This document shows, in pieces, positions 5,420 to 6,501 of a stretch of DNA of 6,501 bases; positions within the stretch are counted from its first letter, which is position 1, and each line of letters starts with the position of its first letter. The notes beneath the pieces are model-generated. The model was not told the DNA's origin and did no database searches. It saw only the letters and a program-made list of their open reading frames with translations. The DNA lies in the NCBI GenBank assembly GCA_946497585.1, contig CAMMLF010000093.1, positions 1-6,501 of the forward strand, given 5' to 3'. Position numbers and translations under genes: made by a program. This stretch comes from an uncultured Clostridium sp. (GTDB lineage Bacteria > Bacillota > Clostridia > TANB77 > CAG-508).

Positions 5420-6428
5420 TTACTATTTCCTTTCTTGCATAATTATAAGCATCTTTACACATATCTTCTAAAGTTAAAGTCGCACACCAATTTAATTCTT
5501 TAGATGCTAAAGAAGAATCCGCATAGCACTTGGCAATATCTCCAGCACGTCTCGCAGTAATTTTGTATGGCACTTTAACTGAATTAACTTTTTCAAAAGC
5601 ATTAATCATATCTAATACACTATAGCCTTTTCCTGTACCCAAGTTATATATGAATAAACCATTTGATTCTTTTAATAATTTTTCTACTCCTTTAACATGA
5701 GCTTTAGCTAAATCAACAATATGAATGTAATCTCTTACTCCTGTACCATCTGGAGTATCATAATCAGCACCAAAAACACTTAGATATTCTAATTCTTTAG
5801 TGGCCACCTTAGCTATATAAGGCATAAGATTAGCTGGGACTCCATTAGGATCTTCACCAATTAAGCCACTAGGGTGAGCTCCGACAGGATTAAAATATCT
5901 AAAAATACAAATATCCCATTCATTATCAGATTTATATAAATCCTGTAATATGCCTTCAACATAAAGTTTACTTGTGCCATATGGGTTAGTAGTTCCACCA
6001 ATACGACAATCTTCAGTGATTGGAACTTTTTCTGGAGTTCCATAAACTGTTGCACTACTACTAAATATTAATTTTTTTACTTTATTATTTTTCATGGTTT
6101 CTAATAAAGTTAATACACTACTAACATTATTTATATAGTATTCAATCGGTTTAGAAACACTATCACCAACAGATTTAAATGCAGCAAAATCAATAACACA
6201 ATCAATTTCATTTTCGATAAATATTTTATTTAATAATTCTTTATCGAGCATATCACCTTCATAAAATTTAATATCTTTGCCAGTTATTTCTTTAATTTTA
6301 TCTAAAACAATCGGCTTACTATTGCTAAAATTATCTAATCCGATTATTTCATATCCTGCATTTAATAATTCAACGCATGTATGACTACCTATATAGCCAC
6401 AGCAACCAGTTATAAATATTTTTTCCAT
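5406..6428 (-). CDS. galE: UDP-glucose 4-epimerase
   Basis: NAD-dependent extended short-chain dehydrogenase (EC 5.1.3.2) interconverting UDP-Glc and UDP-Gal, and in some members UDP-GlcNAc and UDP-GalNAc. It feeds galactose-type sugars into surface glycans. All 340 residues of a typical GalE are present. The Rossmann nucleotide loop is TGCCGYIGSH (7-16), GDMLD is at 58-62, SSSATVYG at 123-130 gives the catalytic Ser/Thr, and NPYGTSK at 148-154 gives the Tyr150-Lys154 pair. Substrate-binding segments are RYFNPVGAHPSG (177-188), TPDGTGVRDYIHIVDLA (225-241) and RRAGD (293-297). The loop has Cys-Cys where most relatives have Gly-Ala, but the three glycines are kept. The start is the only sensible one: GGAGGA lies three bases upstream, slightly close. 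First gene of the galE-wecB operon, behind a recognisable promoter. Confidence 0.96.
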   Translation of the reverse strand: MEKIFITGCCGYIGSHTCVELLNAGYEIIGLDNFSNSKPIVLDKIKEITGKDIKFYEGDMLDKELLNKIFIENEIDCVIDFAAFKSVGDSVSKPIEYYINNVSSVLTLLETMKNNKVKKLIFSSSATVYGTPEKVPITEDCRIGGTTNPYGTSKLYVEGILQDLYKSDNEWDICIFRYFNPVGAHPSGLIGEDPNGVPANLMPYIAKVATKELEYLSVFGADYDTPDGTGVRDYIHIVDLAKAHVKGVEKLLKESNGLFIYNLGTGKGYSVLDMINAFEKVNSVKVPYKITARRAGDIAKCYADSSLASKELNWCATLTLEDMCKDAYNYARKEIVNEKN

Positions 6429-6431
6429 AAA

Positions 6432-6437
6432 TCCTCC
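6432..6437 (-). promoter_or_regulatory. Closely spaced ribosome binding site of galE
   Basis: GGAGGA on the minus strand, only three bases from the ATG at 6428, shorter than usual. The sequence after the ATG (MEKIFITG) is the normal GalE N-terminus and no better start exists in frame. Confidence 0.6.
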
Positions 6438-6461
6438 ATAACTTATTTTGTTCTTAATTTT

Positions 6462-6490
6462 ATTATAAACTATTTGTTAAGGATTTTAAA
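6462..6490 (-). promoter_or_regulatory. Probable sigma-A-type promoter of galE-wecB
   Basis: On the minus strand, TTTAAA (6490-6485) is followed after exactly 17 bases by a perfect TATAAT (6467-6462). Transcription would begin near 6455, giving a leader of about 27 bases with GGAGGA before galE. The -10 is perfect and the -35 matches in four of six positions. Confidence 0.55.
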
Positions 6491-6501
6491 GTTAAAATTA
6501 A

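Noticed and set aside
5276..5503. Open frame of 75 codons on the plus strand
   Set aside because: Antisense to the highly conserved wecB start and galE end; low-complexity Phe/Lys/Leu composition is what a shadow of AT-rich coding sequence gives.
5861..6055. Open frame of 64 codons on the minus strand
   Set aside because: Alternative frame inside galE, with no start signal; the galE frame is unambiguous.
6399..6408. Cys-Cys in the GalE nucleotide-binding loop as a sign of altered function
   Set aside because: The three glycines of GxxGxxG and the catalytic Ser, Tyr and Lys are intact, so a normal enzyme is the simplest reading.
1..6501. CRISPR arrays, tRNA/rRNA genes, insertion sequences, TGA read as Trp
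   Set aside because: No repeat-spacer pattern, no RNA gene signature and no transposase were seen. Trp is encoded by TGG and no gene needs TGA read-through.

Overview
The window is a very AT-rich stretch of low-GC DNA. It has strong Gram-positive-type ribosome binding sites (AAAGGA, GGAGGA) and standard stop codons (TAA and TAG end the genes, and Trp is TGG). The content is a cell-surface glycan locus of the teichoic-acid, wall-polysaccharide or capsule kind. Together these suggest a low-GC Bacillota or related gut-type lineage. No marker gene fixes the taxon.

Layout, left to right. (1) Positions 1-110 hold a strong intrinsic terminator for the leftward operon. (2) Positions 111-2757 are a three-gene leftward operon. 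Its genes are, in order of transcription, a LicC/PntC-like nucleotidyltransferase (TTG start, 2757-2014), a GNAT acetyltransferase whose start overlaps the previous stop (2021-1404), and a TuaH-like GT-B glycosyltransferase (1382-111). (3) Positions 2758-2961 are a divergent regulatory region with a perfect 13-bp inverted repeat, an 18-bp palindrome and two short nested inverted pairs. (4) Positions 2962-4298 are a rightward CDP-glycerol glycerophosphotransferase-like gene split into two frames at an A8 run. Read through, it would make a 445-residue protein ending in a coiled coil and an NSKSWKVTKPLR tail. (5) Positions 4280-4315 are a compact bidirectional terminator containing both convergent stop codons. 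(6) Positions 6428-4307 are a leftward galE-wecB operon with a 14-nt gene overlap and a recognisable promoter at the right edge.

How the genes fit together: GalE supplies UDP-Gal (or UDP-GalNAc) and WecB supplies UDP-ManNAc, a usual precursor of teichoic-acid linkage units and capsules. The glycosyltransferase and the glycerophosphotransferase-like protein would assemble the polymer. The nucleotidyltransferase would activate a small phosphorylated decoration such as phosphocholine or a phosphonate, and the GNAT might acylate a precursor. Substrate assignments are inference from families and context.

I found no wholly new system. The most interesting signal is the A8 frameshift, which sits on a perfect A_AAA_AAA slippery heptamer in a surface-polymer gene. 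It could be phase variation, programmed or transcriptional slippage, simple decay, or an assembly error. The structured divergent promoter region is the second thing worth checking.
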